Source: G025836975 sp040391135
GTDB taxonomy: Bacteria > Pseudomonadota > Gammaproteobacteria > Burkholderiales > Burkholderiaceae_B
DNA length: 64,000 nucleotides
Assembly (NCBI GenBank): GCA_040391135.1
Contig: JBEBYL010000011.1
Span: forward strand, 26,703 to 90,702
Direction of reading: 5' to 3'
Shown here in pieces: positions 33,269 to 42,017 of the stretch (positions are counted from its first letter, which is position 1; each line of letters begins with the position of its first letter). The notes under the pieces were generated by a model. It worked only from the letters and a program-made list of their open reading frames with translations. It was not told where the DNA came from and did no database searches. The position numbers and the translations under genes were made by a program.

Positions 33269-34807
33269 CTACATGGTGGGCATGATGAACTCATTGCCCT
33301 TGGTGATGTTTTCCGGCCAGCGCTGCATGATGGACTTCTGCTTGGTGTAGAAGCGGACGCCCTCTTCGCCATAGGCATGGGTGTCGCCGAACAGGCTGCG
33401 CTTCCATCCTCCGAAGCCGTGCCACGACATGGGAACGGGGATGGGCACATTGACTCCCACCATGCCCACTTGTATGCGCCGCGCAAATTCGCGGGCGGCG
33501 TGGCCGTCGCTGGTGAAGCAGGACACGCCGTTGCCGAACTCATGGCGATTGACCAGGTCGATGGCCGCGCCCAGGTCGTCCACGTGCATGCAGGCCAGGA
33601 CGGGCCCGAAGATTTCCTCTTTGTATATTTTCATGTCGGGCGTAACGTTGTCGAACAGCGTTCCACCCACATAGAATCCGTTCTCGTGGCCGGCCACCTT
33701 GTAGCCCCGGCCATCGACCAGCAGTTCGGCGCCCTGCTCCACCCCCAGCGCGATATAGCTTTCTATACGCTGCAAGGCTTCCTTGCTTACCACCGGCCCC
33801 ATCTCGGCATCCAGGTTCATGCCGTCCTTGATCTTCAGGGCCCTGGCGCGTTCGGCCAGCGCCGGCATGATCTTCTTGCCGACATCTCCGACCATCACGG
33901 CGACGGATATCGCCATGCAGCGTTCGCCCGCGGAACCGTAGGCGGCGCCCACCAGCGCGTCCACCGTGCGATCGATATCGGCATCGGGCAGGATGACCAT
34001 ATGATTCTTGGCGCCGCCCAGGGCCTGCACCCGCTTGCCGAAATGCGCTCCGCGCTCGTAGATGTATTGCGCAATGGGCGTCGAGCCGACAAAGCTCAGC
34101 GCCGCCACGTCGGCATGCTCCAGCAAGGCGTCGACCACGACCTTATCGCCCTGGATCACGTTGAACACGCCGTCGGGCAAGCCGGCTTCCTTGAACAGCT
34201 TGGCCATGAGCAGCGAGACGCTGGGGTCGCGTTCGCTTGGCTTCAGAATGAAGGTATTGCCGGCGGCGATGGCCACCGGAAACATCCAGCACGGCACCAT
34301 GCAGGGAAAGTTGAACGGGGTAATGCCGGCCACCACGCCCAAGGGCTGGCGCAGGGTCCAGTTATCGATGCCGTTGGCGACCTGCTCGGTGTAGTCGCCC
34401 TTGAGCAATTGCGGTATGCCGCAGGCGAATTCGATCACGTCGATGCCGCGCGCGACCTCGCCTTGCGCATCCGTGAATACCTTGCCGTGTTCGGCGGTGA
34501 TCATCGCCGCCATGGCGTCGGTATTGTCATTCATCAGGCGCAGAAATCGATTCATGATGCGCGCGCGGCGCACCGGCGGCGTATCGGCCCAGGCCTGCGA
34601 AGCCGCTTTCGCCGCCGCGACCGCCGCGTTCACGTCGTCCAGGGTGGACAGCGCCACCTTCCGCGCCACCTGGCCGGTGGACGGATTGAACACGTCCTGC
34701 TTGCGATCGCCGCTGCCGGGAACCAGCCGGCCGCCGATAAAATTGACCACATCGTTTTTATCGGTATAGGCGGGGGTGGCGGCGGTTACGCTGTTTTGGT
34801 CTTTCAC
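33269..34807 (-). CDS. mmsA: CoA-acylating methylmalonate-semialdehyde dehydrogenase
   Basis: A 512-residue aldehyde dehydrogenase with the MmsA-specific features: FACGIPQLLKGDYTEQVANGIDNW, GITPFNFPCMVPCWMFP, QALGGAKNHMVILPDAD (no catalytic Glu, as expected for CoA-dependent members) and the nucleophile Cys297 in GSAGERCMAIS. It converts malonate or methylmalonate semialdehyde to acetyl- or propionyl-CoA in valine, beta-alanine or inositol breakdown. It starts with GTG after GGAGA. Divergent from a LysR gene and without the usual mmsB or transaminase beside it, so its pathway here is open. Confidence 0.92.
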   Translation of the reverse strand: MKDQNSVTAATPAYTDKNDVVNFIGGRLVPGSGDRKQDVFNPSTGQVARKVALSTLDDVNAAVAAAKAASQAWADTPPVRRARIMNRFLRLMNDNTDAMAAMITAEHGKVFTDAQGEVARGIDVIEFACGIPQLLKGDYTEQVANGIDNWTLRQPLGVVAGITPFNFPCMVPCWMFPVAIAAGNTFILKPSERDPSVSLLMAKLFKEAGLPDGVFNVIQGDKVVVDALLEHADVAALSFVGSTPIAQYIYERGAHFGKRVQALGGAKNHMVILPDADIDRTVDALVGAAYGSAGERCMAISVAVMVGDVGKKIMPALAERARALKIKDGMNLDAEMGPVVSKEALQRIESYIALGVEQGAELLVDGRGYKVAGHENGFYVGGTLFDNVTPDMKIYKEEIFGPVLACMHVDDLGAAIDLVNRHEFGNGVSCFTSDGHAAREFARRIQVGMVGVNVPIPVPMSWHGFGGWKRSLFGDTHAYGEEGVRFYTKQKSIMQRWPENITKGNEFIMPTM

Positions 34808-34887
34808 TATGGTCTCCGGGTCGATATGAGGAATGAAAAAAGTATAGGCAGCGCGGAGTTTGCATACAAGGCCTTATTGCTGGATAC

Positions 34888-34909
34888 ATTGTTTAATTTA
34901 TTAGACAAT
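34888..34909. promoter_or_regulatory. candidate LysR operator between mmsA and lysR
   Basis: ATTGTTTAAT-TT-ATTAGACAAT is a 22-bp near-perfect palindrome (one mismatch per arm) with the T-N11-A core typical of LysR sites. It ends 25 bp before the LysR start and about 80 bp upstream of mmsA. Confidence 0.45.
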
Positions 34910-34933
34910 ACAGAGTAGCCGCAAAGGAAAGCC

Positions 34934-35863
34934 ATGAAGGAACACCAGAAAGAATTGATGTGGTCGCATATATATTGGCTGGGCGTGCTGGGTGCCGCGG
35001 GCAGCTATACCGCCGCGGCCAAGCGCCTGGGCGTCAGCAAGGGCGCGGTCAGCCTGCGCATCGCCGAACTGGAGCAGGTGTCCGGCGTCGCGCTGGTGCG
35101 GCGCACGACCCGCAGCGTGCGCCTGACCGAAGCGGGCCAGGCGCTGGTCGACGGCACCCGCCAGGCATTCCTTGCCATCGAGCAGGGCTTCGACAGCATT
35201 CGCGATCTGGCGGAAGAACCGCGTGGCGTGGTCCGCGTCACGGCCCCGGTGGCACTGGGCAGGCAGAAGATCATTCCGCTCATCAGCCCCTTCTTGCATG
35301 CCTGCCCCGACGTGCGGATTGAAATGGAATTGTCCGATCACTTGAGCTCGCTGGCGCAGGAAGGGTTCGATCTGGCCATACGCCATAGCAGCCATGTGCC
35401 CGAAACGCATGTGGCATGGCTGCTGCGCCCTTCCACCACCATGCTGGTGGCCGCGCCGTCCTATCTGGCCCGGCGCGGCACTCCCAAAACCCCGGATGAC
35501 CTGGCCGGCCACAATTGCCTGTACTACCTGCGCTCGGCGGCGGCGCCCGCCTGGAGCTTCGCGCCCCTACGGCGCCCGGACGAGCGCCGCAGCGTGGCGG
35601 TACGCGGCAACTTTTGCGCCAACAACAGCGAAGCCTTGCGCGAGCTGGTCCTGGCCGGCCAGGGCATTGCCCTGCTGCCCGATTTCAGTGCGCGGGACGA
35701 GGTCGATACCGGAGCGCTGGTGCCGCTATTGCCGGCTTGGAAACCCGTGGGCGTGTTCGGCGATGCCATCTATGCCATACGGCCCTATAGCGCCTATGTG
35801 CCGCGCGCGGTCCGCGCGTTTGTGGAGCATCTGAAAGCGCAATTAAGCGTCGGAACTGGTTAG
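34934..35863 (+). CDS. LysR-family transcriptional regulator
   Basis: A 309-residue regulator with an N-terminal helix-turn-helix (VLGAAGSYTAAAKRLGVSKGAVSLRIAELEQVSGVALVRRTTRSVRLTEAGQAL) and a periplasmic-binding-like effector domain (GVVRVTAPVALGRQKIIPLISPF ... GFDLAIRHSSHVPETHVAWLL). It belongs to the large group resembling CrgA/DsdC-type regulators in betaproteobacteria. AAAGGAAAG precedes the ATG. Divergent from mmsA; a palindrome in the shared region may be its operator, so mmsA is the most likely target. Confidence 0.9.
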   Translation: MKEHQKELMWSHIYWLGVLGAAGSYTAAAKRLGVSKGAVSLRIAELEQVSGVALVRRTTRSVRLTEAGQALVDGTRQAFLAIEQGFDSIRDLAEEPRGVVRVTAPVALGRQKIIPLISPFLHACPDVRIEMELSDHLSSLAQEGFDLAIRHSSHVPETHVAWLLRPSTTMLVAAPSYLARRGTPKTPDDLAGHNCLYYLRSAAAPAWSFAPLRRPDERRSVAVRGNFCANNSEALRELVLAGQGIALLPDFSARDEVDTGALVPLLPAWKPVGVFGDAIYAIRPYSAYVPRAVRAFVEHLKAQLSVGTG

Positions 35864-35883
35864 CGCGAAAGAGCAGGCGCCGA

Positions 35884-36657
35884 CTAGAACGTGATCGAGA
35901 AACCGCCGTCCACCACCAAAATATGGCCGTTCACGTACGAGGCGCTGGACGAGGCCAGGAAGACGGCCGCCCCGGAGATCTCCGATGGATGGGCCCAGCG
36001 CGCCATGGGATTGCGCCCCAGGACTATGGGGCCCTTGATGGGATCGTTCGCCAGGCTGGCATTGGTTTCCGTCGCGAAGGTGCCGGGAGCGATCCCGTTG
36101 CTCGTGATGCCCTGGTTGCCGTATTCGACCGCAAGGGCTCTGACCATGCCCGCCAGGCCCTGCTTGGCAACCGGATAAATGGCATCGCCCGGCCGGGCGA
36201 GTTCGCCGGCGATCGAGGTCAAGGTAATGAAGCGGCCTTGCAAGCGATGCTCCACCATGGCGGCCGCCGCCAGCTTGGACAGATGAAGGGCCGCGATCAA
36301 GTCCACGTTGATCAATTCCAGCATGTCGGCCAGCGTGGCGTCTTCAAGGGACTTGCGTATGCGGATCCCGACGTTATGGACGACGATATCGGGCACGCCC
36401 GTTCGTTCGCACAGACTCTGGAAGGCCGAGGCCTGCCCCGCAAGGTCGCCGATGTCGCAGACAAAAGGATGGGCGTCATGGCCTTTGTCCGCCAGAGCGG
36501 CCACGGCGGCGTCAACGCGGCCGGCATGGCGGCCGTTGATGACGACGCGCGCGCCGCTGGCACCGTAGGCCTGCGCGATGGCCAGCCCCAGCCCTTGGGT
36601 CGAGCCTGTGATGAGGGCCAGTTTGCCTTTGAGCGAAAAATCGGGAGCGTCAGACAT
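35884..36657 (-). CDS. SDR-family oxidoreductase (gluconate 5-dehydrogenase-like)
   Basis: A 257-residue short-chain dehydrogenase with the cofactor loop TGSTQGLGLAIA, an NNAG-equivalent written HNVG (His instead of Asn), Ser148 and the catalytic Tyr161-x-x-x-Lys165 (YPVAKQG), and ASYVNGHILVVDGGFS at the end. The pattern resembles gluconate 5-dehydrogenase and related polyol enzymes, but the substrate is not determinable. It is last in a minus-strand unit with glycerate kinase (18 bp upstream) and a D-2-hydroxyacid dehydrogenase, suggesting hydroxyacid or sugar-acid catabolism. Confidence 0.82.
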   Translation of the reverse strand: MSDAPDFSLKGKLALITGSTQGLGLAIAQAYGASGARVVINGRHAGRVDAAVAALADKGHDAHPFVCDIGDLAGQASAFQSLCERTGVPDIVVHNVGIRIRKSLEDATLADMLELINVDLIAALHLSKLAAAAMVEHRLQGRFITLTSIAGELARPGDAIYPVAKQGLAGMVRALAVEYGNQGITSNGIAPGTFATETNASLANDPIKGPIVLGRNPMARWAHPSEISGAAVFLASSSASYVNGHILVVDGGFSITF

Positions 36658-36674
36658 AAGGTTCAGATGGAGAT

Positions 36675-37832
36675 TTATTCATTCAGCGGGATGGACGCTT
36701 GGGATTGTCCGGACAGCCAGACCCTCATGCAGTCGCCGGCGCGCTGGCGCAGATAGCCTTCAGCCCCGGCACACGCCTGTTCCAGCGTCACCGGACCGGG
36801 CGCAAGGCTGAACGCCGCCGTGATGCCCGCGGCATACAGGGCCTCGTAGCCTTCCCCCAGCGATCCGGCAATGGCAATGACGGGTATGCCCTGCCGCTGC
36901 GCATAACGCGCAACGCCGGCCGGGGTCTTGCCCAGCAGGGTTTGCGCGTCCATGCGGCCCTCGCCGGTAAACACCAAGTGGGCTCCGCGCATGGCCTCGG
37001 CCAGCCCCAGGAGTTCGGCCACCAGTTCCACTCCAGGCCTGAAGCGGGCCTTGAAGCAAGTCTTGACCGCGAAGCCCAGGCCGCCCGCCGCGCCCATTCC
37101 GGGAGTATCCCGCTCGTCCTTATGGAATTGCCGGGCGCACACGTCGGCAAAATGGGCAATGGCGGCATCCAGGACCGCAACGTCGGCGGGAGATGCGCCT
37201 TTCTGCGGGCCGAAGATGGCCGATGCCCCGCGTTCGCCGCACAAGGGGTTGTCGACATCGACCGCGATCTCGAACTCGGTTTCCGCCAGGCGTGGATCGA
37301 CATCATCCAGCGACAGGCGGTCCAGCATTTGCAGGGCCGCTCCGCCCGCCGGCAATTCCTTGCCCTGCTTATCGAGCAAACGCACGCCCAGCGCCTGCAG
37401 CAGGCCGGCGCCGGCGTCGTTGGTGGCGCTGCCGCCCAGGCCCAGCACGATATGCCGGGCGCCGGCATCCAGCGCGTTCTTGATCAGTTGCCCCACGCCA
37501 TAGCTGCTGGCCTGCAACGGCCGACGCTCTTGCGCGGGTATTTGTTCCAGCCCTCCGGCGGCGGCCATTTCGATAAAGGCCTTGCCGTCGCCCAGCCAGC
37601 CCCAGCTGGCGTCGCAGGGCTCGCTGTTGGCGTTCTGCACCGAGACTGTACGGCGCTCTCCCGAGCTGGCCGCCAGCACGGCGTCGAGCGAACCTTCGCC
37701 GCCGTCGGCCATGGGCACGCAGACCGTGTCGGCTTGCGGCAAGACGTCGCGCACACCCGACTCGATGGCTTGGGCGACCGCCGCCGCGCTCAAGCTTTCT
37801 TTGAAGGAGTCGGGAGCTATGACAACACGCAT
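36675..37832 (-). CDS. glycerate kinase (GarK/GlxK family)
   Basis: A 385-residue type II glycerate kinase: VVIAPDSFKESLSAAAVAQAI at the start, VPMADGGEGSLDAVLAA, GLGGSATNDAGAGLLQALG and GAAGGLGFAVKTCF. These enzymes phosphorylate glycerate to 2- or 3-phosphoglycerate. It lies between a D-2-hydroxyacid dehydrogenase (42 bp) and an SDR gene, together forming a likely glyoxylate/hydroxypyruvate-to-glycolysis route. Confidence 0.9.
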   Translation of the reverse strand: MRVVIAPDSFKESLSAAAVAQAIESGVRDVLPQADTVCVPMADGGEGSLDAVLAASSGERRTVSVQNANSEPCDASWGWLGDGKAFIEMAAAGGLEQIPAQERRPLQASSYGVGQLIKNALDAGARHIVLGLGGSATNDAGAGLLQALGVRLLDKQGKELPAGGAALQMLDRLSLDDVDPRLAETEFEIAVDVDNPLCGERGASAIFGPQKGASPADVAVLDAAIAHFADVCARQFHKDERDTPGMGAAGGLGFAVKTCFKARFRPGVELVAELLGLAEAMRGAHLVFTGEGRMDAQTLLGKTPAGVARYAQRQGIPVIAIAGSLGEGYEALYAAGITAAFSLAPGPVTLEQACAGAEGYLRQRAGDCMRVWLSGQSQASIPLNE

Positions 37833-37874
37833 GATGTGAACCTTGATGGGAGATTGGATATTTGTGGAGAGATG

Positions 37875-38846
37875 CTAACGGGCCACCACATTGCGGGGAG
37901 CCCCCCGATGAAAGGCCTCGATGTTATCGATCAACTGATCGGCCAGGCCCTGCATGGCTTCATCGCTGGCCCACGCGACGTGCGGCGTCAGGATGAAATT
38001 GGGCAGGTCAAGCAATTGCACCAGTGGATGGTTGTTCTCGGGCGGTTCAGGCGCCGTGACGTCGAAGCCGGCGCCGCCCAGTTGACCCGAGCGCATGGCA
38101 TCGGCCAGCGCGGGCTCATTGACCAGGCCGCCGCGCGCGGTATTGATCAGCAGCGGCTTGCGCTTCATCTGCGCAAATTCGGGCGCGCCGATCAGGTCGC
38201 GCGTTTGATCGTTCAGCGGGCAATGCAGGGTGATGATGTCGCTTTCCTGAAGCAACTGCTCGAAGGGCGTATACAGGCTGCCCTGCTTGCCCGCCCCTTT
38301 GCGCCCCGCAAACAGCACACGCATGCCCAGCGCCCGCCCGATGGCCGCCACCGACTGGCCCAGCGCGCCTTCGCCGATGATGCCCAGCGTGGATCCGGCC
38401 AGGTCCTTGATGGGATAGTCGAAATAGCAAAACTGCTGGGCGTCGTACCACCGCCCCGCCTTGACCGATTCACGGTAGGCGACGATGCTGCGGCGCAGGG
38501 CGAAGATCAACGCGAAGGTATGCTCGGGCACCGTATGGACCGCGTACCCCCGTATGTTGGATACCGTTATGCCTTGCTTCGCGCAGGCAGCCAGGTCGAC
38601 GTTGTCGGTCCCGGTGGCGGCCACAGCCACGAGTTTCAGGCGGCTGGCCTGCTCGATCGCTTCCTGGCGCACGGGCACCTTGTTGGTAATGACGATGTCG
38701 GCATGAGCGATGCGCTCCGCCACCTGTTCGCGCCGGGTACGGCCAAAGACCTGAAGTTCATGCTCGAACGACAAGGGGCGCAATAGGGTTTGCGGAGAAA
38801 TGGTGTCCCGGTCCAGGAACACCACCTGCAAAGGTCGATCTGCCAT
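37875..38846 (-). CDS. D-2-hydroxyacid dehydrogenase (glycerate dehydrogenase-like)
   Basis: A 323-residue NAD-dependent dehydrogenase: Rossmann motif LGIIGEGALGQSVAAIG (about 154-170), substrate Arg in NTARGGLVNE, catalytic Glu in TAPEPPENNHPL and His in ILTPHVAW. The arrangement and the neighbouring glycerate kinase suggest hydroxypyruvate/glycerate dehydrogenase (HprA-like), but lactate or other 2-oxoacids are possible. AAGGA precedes the ATG. First gene of the minus-strand glycerate unit. Confidence 0.87.
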   Translation of the reverse strand: MADRPLQVVFLDRDTISPQTLLRPLSFEHELQVFGRTRREQVAERIAHADIVITNKVPVRQEAIEQASRLKLVAVAATGTDNVDLAACAKQGITVSNIRGYAVHTVPEHTFALIFALRRSIVAYRESVKAGRWYDAQQFCYFDYPIKDLAGSTLGIIGEGALGQSVAAIGRALGMRVLFAGRKGAGKQGSLYTPFEQLLQESDIITLHCPLNDQTRDLIGAPEFAQMKRKPLLINTARGGLVNEPALADAMRSGQLGGAGFDVTAPEPPENNHPLVQLLDLPNFILTPHVAWASDEAMQGLADQLIDNIEAFHRGAPRNVVAR

Positions 38847-38961
38847 GAGGAATCCTTGTGTGGCGGTAAGCGCTATGCGTGCGCGGTAATCCGATATAGT
38901 AATGGGATTCTCTCATTTCTCAAGCAGGCCGGCATGCCGTGCCTGAAGGATGCCTTCATCT

Positions 38962-40806
38962 ATGCCGCCAAGAAAGTATGCCGTCCAGGATTTCTTCCGC
39001 AACCCCGATCGCGGATTTTTCCGCTTGTCCGACGATGGCGCCACGCTGGGCTTCATGGAACCGGCCAGCATCCAGGGCAGGCCCGCCCGCATGAATATAT
39101 TCGTCCAGGCGCTGCAAGGCAGCACGCCCGTGGGCGCGGCACGGCGCCTGACGAGCGAAACCGAAAGGGACATCGCCCAGTTTTTCTGGAAAGGATCCGA
39201 CACCGTCATTTACGAAAAAGACTTCAACGGCGACGAGAACTTTCATGTGCTGGCGGTCGACGCCCGCAGCGGCGCCTTGACCGACCTGACGCCTTTTCCC
39301 GGCGTGCGCGCCAGCATCGAGGACGACTTGCGAGACGATCCGGATCACATCCTGATCAGCCATAACGGCCGCAATCCCGAAGTGTTCGATGTCTACCGGG
39401 CCAATATCCGGAACGGCGAACTTGCCCTGGCGGCCGAGAACCCCGGCAACATCGTCGGATGGCAAACCGACCACCGGGGGCGCTTGCGGGCCGCCATGAC
39501 CAGCGACGGACTGCACACCACCCTGCTGTATCGGGATTCCGACGCGGACCCGTTCCGGCCCATCGTCACGACAGATTTCCGCAGCGTGGTCAGCCCGGAA
39601 TTCTTCAGTTTCGACAACCAGCGCCTGTACGCCTTGAGCAACCGGGGGCGCGACTGCCTGGCTTTGGTATTGATCGATCCAAACGACCCCGACCAAGAGC
39701 AGGTCATTTTCCAGGCCGACAAGAACGACCTGGACGGCGCGGGGTATTCGCGCCTCCGGCAAGTATTGACCGTAGCCGTTTACCAGACCGACAAGCCGCA
39801 ATACCACTTCTTCGACGAGGACAGCGCGCAGCGCCACGCCCGGGTTTCGAAGAAGCTGCCGGGCTACGAGATCTCATTTCAAAGCGGAACGCGCGACGAA
39901 ACGAAATTCATCGTTGCCGCCTACAACGACCGCACGCCGGGCAGCCGGTATATTTACGATGCGGGCAACGATACGCTGGACAAGCTGGCCGATATCAATC
40001 CGGTGCTGGCCGAAAGCGACATGGCGCCGGTGCGGCCCATACAGTATGTCTCGCGCGACGGCCTGGCCATACACGGCTACCTGACCCTGCCGAAGGGCCG
40101 CCTCGCGCGCGGCCTGCCCTGCATTGTGAATCCGCACGGCGGACCCTGGATGAGGGATGGATGGGGCTTCAACCCGGAAGCCCAGTTCCTGGCCAATCGC
40201 GGCTATTGCGTGTTGCAGATGAATTACCGCGGCTCGACGGGCTACGGCCGGAAATTCTGGGAAGCCAGTTTCGGCCAATGGGGACTGCGCATGCAGGACG
40301 ACATCACCGACGGCGTGCAATGGCTGATCGCACAGGGCATTGCCGATCCGGACCGCATAGCGATCTACGGCGGCAGTTATGGCGGCTATGCAACGCTGGC
40401 GGGCATTGCCTACACCCCCGATCTGTACGCCGCCGCCGTGGACTATGTGGGCGTGTCCAACCTGTTGACCTTCATGAACACGATTCCGCCCTACTGGAAG
40501 CCGATGCTCACGAAAATGCACAGCATGGTGGGCGATCCTGACGCCGACCGCGACCGGCTTGTGGCGACATCGCCAGCCCTGAATGCCGACAGGATCAGGA
40601 CGCCGCTGTTCATTGCGCAAGGCGCGCACGATCCGCGCGTCAACAAGGACGAAAGCGACCAGATGGTGGCGGCGCTACAGGCGCGCGGGATCGAGGTGGA
40701 ATATATGGTGAAGGATAATGAAGGGCATGGTTTTCACAACGACGAGAACAAGTTCGAGTTTTATGAACGCATGGAAGCGTTTCTTGCTGCGCACTTGAAT
40801 CCTTAA
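38962..40806 (+). CDS. S9-family peptidase (prolyl oligopeptidase/acylaminoacyl peptidase type)
   Basis: A 614-residue cytoplasmic serine peptidase: an N-terminal beta-propeller (residues about 1-350) and a C-terminal alpha/beta hydrolase with the triad Ser in YGGSYGGYATLAG, Asp in GAHDPRVNKDE and His in NEGHGFHNDENK; the oxyanion region reads NPHGGPWMRDGWGFNPEAQFLANRGY. The start at 38962 is preferred over 38950 because AAGGA (38945-38950) sits 11 bases before it but overlaps the earlier ATG. Probably degrades short peptides. Isolated gene. Confidence 0.88.
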   Translation: MPPRKYAVQDFFRNPDRGFFRLSDDGATLGFMEPASIQGRPARMNIFVQALQGSTPVGAARRLTSETERDIAQFFWKGSDTVIYEKDFNGDENFHVLAVDARSGALTDLTPFPGVRASIEDDLRDDPDHILISHNGRNPEVFDVYRANIRNGELALAAENPGNIVGWQTDHRGRLRAAMTSDGLHTTLLYRDSDADPFRPIVTTDFRSVVSPEFFSFDNQRLYALSNRGRDCLALVLIDPNDPDQEQVIFQADKNDLDGAGYSRLRQVLTVAVYQTDKPQYHFFDEDSAQRHARVSKKLPGYEISFQSGTRDETKFIVAAYNDRTPGSRYIYDAGNDTLDKLADINPVLAESDMAPVRPIQYVSRDGLAIHGYLTLPKGRLARGLPCIVNPHGGPWMRDGWGFNPEAQFLANRGYCVLQMNYRGSTGYGRKFWEASFGQWGLRMQDDITDGVQWLIAQGIADPDRIAIYGGSYGGYATLAGIAYTPDLYAAAVDYVGVSNLLTFMNTIPPYWKPMLTKMHSMVGDPDADRDRLVATSPALNADRIRTPLFIAQGAHDPRVNKDESDQMVAALQARGIEVEYMVKDNEGHGFHNDENKFEFYERMEAFLAAHLNP

Positions 40807-40828
40807 CTCACTTTTTACAAGGAAGTAC

Positions 40829-41443
40829 ATGATGAAGCTTTATTATCTGCCCGGCGCTTGCCCTCTTGCCTCGCACATTGCCCTGGAATGGACAGGCAAG
40901 CCTTATGAAACGCAGGCGGTGGGACGCGACGAGATGAAACAGGCTCCTTTTCTTGCGCTGAATCCGCTGGGCGCGGTGCCGGTGTTGGTGGATGGCGATA
41001 TGACGCTTACGCAGAGTGCGGCGATTCTGGAGTATGTGGCGGAGCTGAATCCAGAAGCGAAGCTGTTGCCGGATACGCCGCGCGGTCGCGCGGAGGTGCG
41101 CCGCTGGCTGGGCTTGGTGAACGCGGATATTCATCGCACGTTCGCAAATGTTTTCGCGGCGGGCTATTTCGCGGGCGACAACGAGGAATTCCAGCGGAAG
41201 TTGATCGAAACCTCGACGGCGAAGCTGATGCAGCTGTTCGGCGTGGCGGACAAGCAGCTGGAGGGCAAGGATTGGATAGCGGGGACGCGTTCGGTGGCGG
41301 ATCCTTATCTGTACACGGTCTTGCGGTGGGCGAAAGCCAAGAACGTGGATCTTGGGGCCATGAAGAATTTGCAGGCGTTTTATGCCCGGATGGAAGCGGA
41401 TTCCGGCGTGCAAGCGGCGTTGAAGGCGCAGGGGCTTTCTTAA
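40829..41443 (+). CDS. glutathione S-transferase family protein
   Basis: A 204-residue protein with an N-terminal thioredoxin-like domain (LYYLPGACPLASHIALEW ... FLALNPLGAVPVLVDGDMTLTQSAAILEYV, containing the cis-proline VP and the ESAA-like SQSAAI site) and an all-helical C-terminal domain. The ACPLA segment suggests a cysteine-type beta or omega-like GST. AAGGAAG precedes the ATG pair at 40829/40832. Probably conjugates glutathione or reduces disulfides; the substrate is not known. Confidence 0.9.
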   Translation: MMKLYYLPGACPLASHIALEWTGKPYETQAVGRDEMKQAPFLALNPLGAVPVLVDGDMTLTQSAAILEYVAELNPEAKLLPDTPRGRAEVRRWLGLVNADIHRTFANVFAAGYFAGDNEEFQRKLIETSTAKLMQLFGVADKQLEGKDWIAGTRSVADPYLYTVLRWAKAKNVDLGAMKNLQAFYARMEADSGVQAALKAQGLS

Positions 41444-42017
41444 GCGTTGATAGGTTCAGGAGGCCTGGTGGGCTGCATCCGGACTTGAGCGGCTCGAGTG
41501 CCTCGGCTTATTGGCCGGGGTGAGTGACGAACCCGATTTTTCGGTTTCTTGAAAGGCGCGGCCGGCGGGCCGGAGCCGTGCTTCCATCGCCGCGGCCCCT
41601 TCGGGGCTGCCCTTGCCGTCGCTTCAAGGCGGAGGCCGGGCGTGAACTCATGAATCATCAGCCGCCTGTAGGCTGATGGTTCATTCAAACAGCACGCCCT
41701 CTTACGCCTCCGCCTTGAAACGACGGCTGCGGCTTGCTCAAAGTCGCCCGTCCCCGGCCCGCCAGCCGCGCCTTGAAGTTTCGAAATAGCGTGAGGGTTC
41801 ATGCTGCTCCGGGCTTCCAATAGCATCTGGTGGCCAATTAAAAAGGTTCATCTTCCCATTCGGCCACACCGCTGACTCCATCAAGGCCGGCATTTTAAGA
41901 ATATCGAACGCAAGAAACAGAGTGCTCCTCAAGGCCCGCTAAAGCAAGATAGCGCGAATTGGCCAAGGAAGGCCTTGCCGGTCGCGATCAAGGCGGCTAC
42001 GACGACAAGAGGCCGAC
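41444..42017. other. 574-bp gene-free gap between GST and MFS genes
   Basis: No convincing coding region, RNA gene or ribosome site was found. The only ORF of note (minus, 41440-41826) has atypical low-complexity Arg/Pro-rich content and is rejected. The middle of the gap is occupied by a long inverted repeat (see 41548-41778), and the right end shows AT-rich sequence next to the MFS gene. Confidence 0.6.
41548..41778. repeat. long imperfect inverted repeat (palindromic element, about 230 bp)
   Basis: Nested complementary arms around a centre near 41667: 41548-41573 with 41754-41778 (about 24 of 26 match), 41616-41636 with 41706-41726 (20 of 21 match), and 41652-41663 with 41671-41682. The central loop is GCCTGTA. 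Together this could form a long cruciform or RNA hairpin. Possible identities: a MITE-like or REP/BIME-type mobile palindrome or a large terminator. No transposase and no target-site duplication was identified. Confidence 0.7.

Noticed and set aside
33170..34918. 582-codon plus-strand frame opposite mmsA
   Set aside because: Mirror of mmsA codon usage; no recognisable protein.
36699..38786. 695-codon plus-strand open frame opposite glycerate kinase and the D-2-hydroxyacid dehydrogenase
   Set aside because: It spans two well-supported minus-strand genes, lacks domain motifs and is His/Arg/Gln-rich, as expected for the antisense of GC-rich codons.
41440..41826. 128-codon minus-strand frame in the 574-bp gap
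   Set aside because: Covers the palindromic element; low-complexity Arg/Pro-rich content, no ribosome site and no domain.
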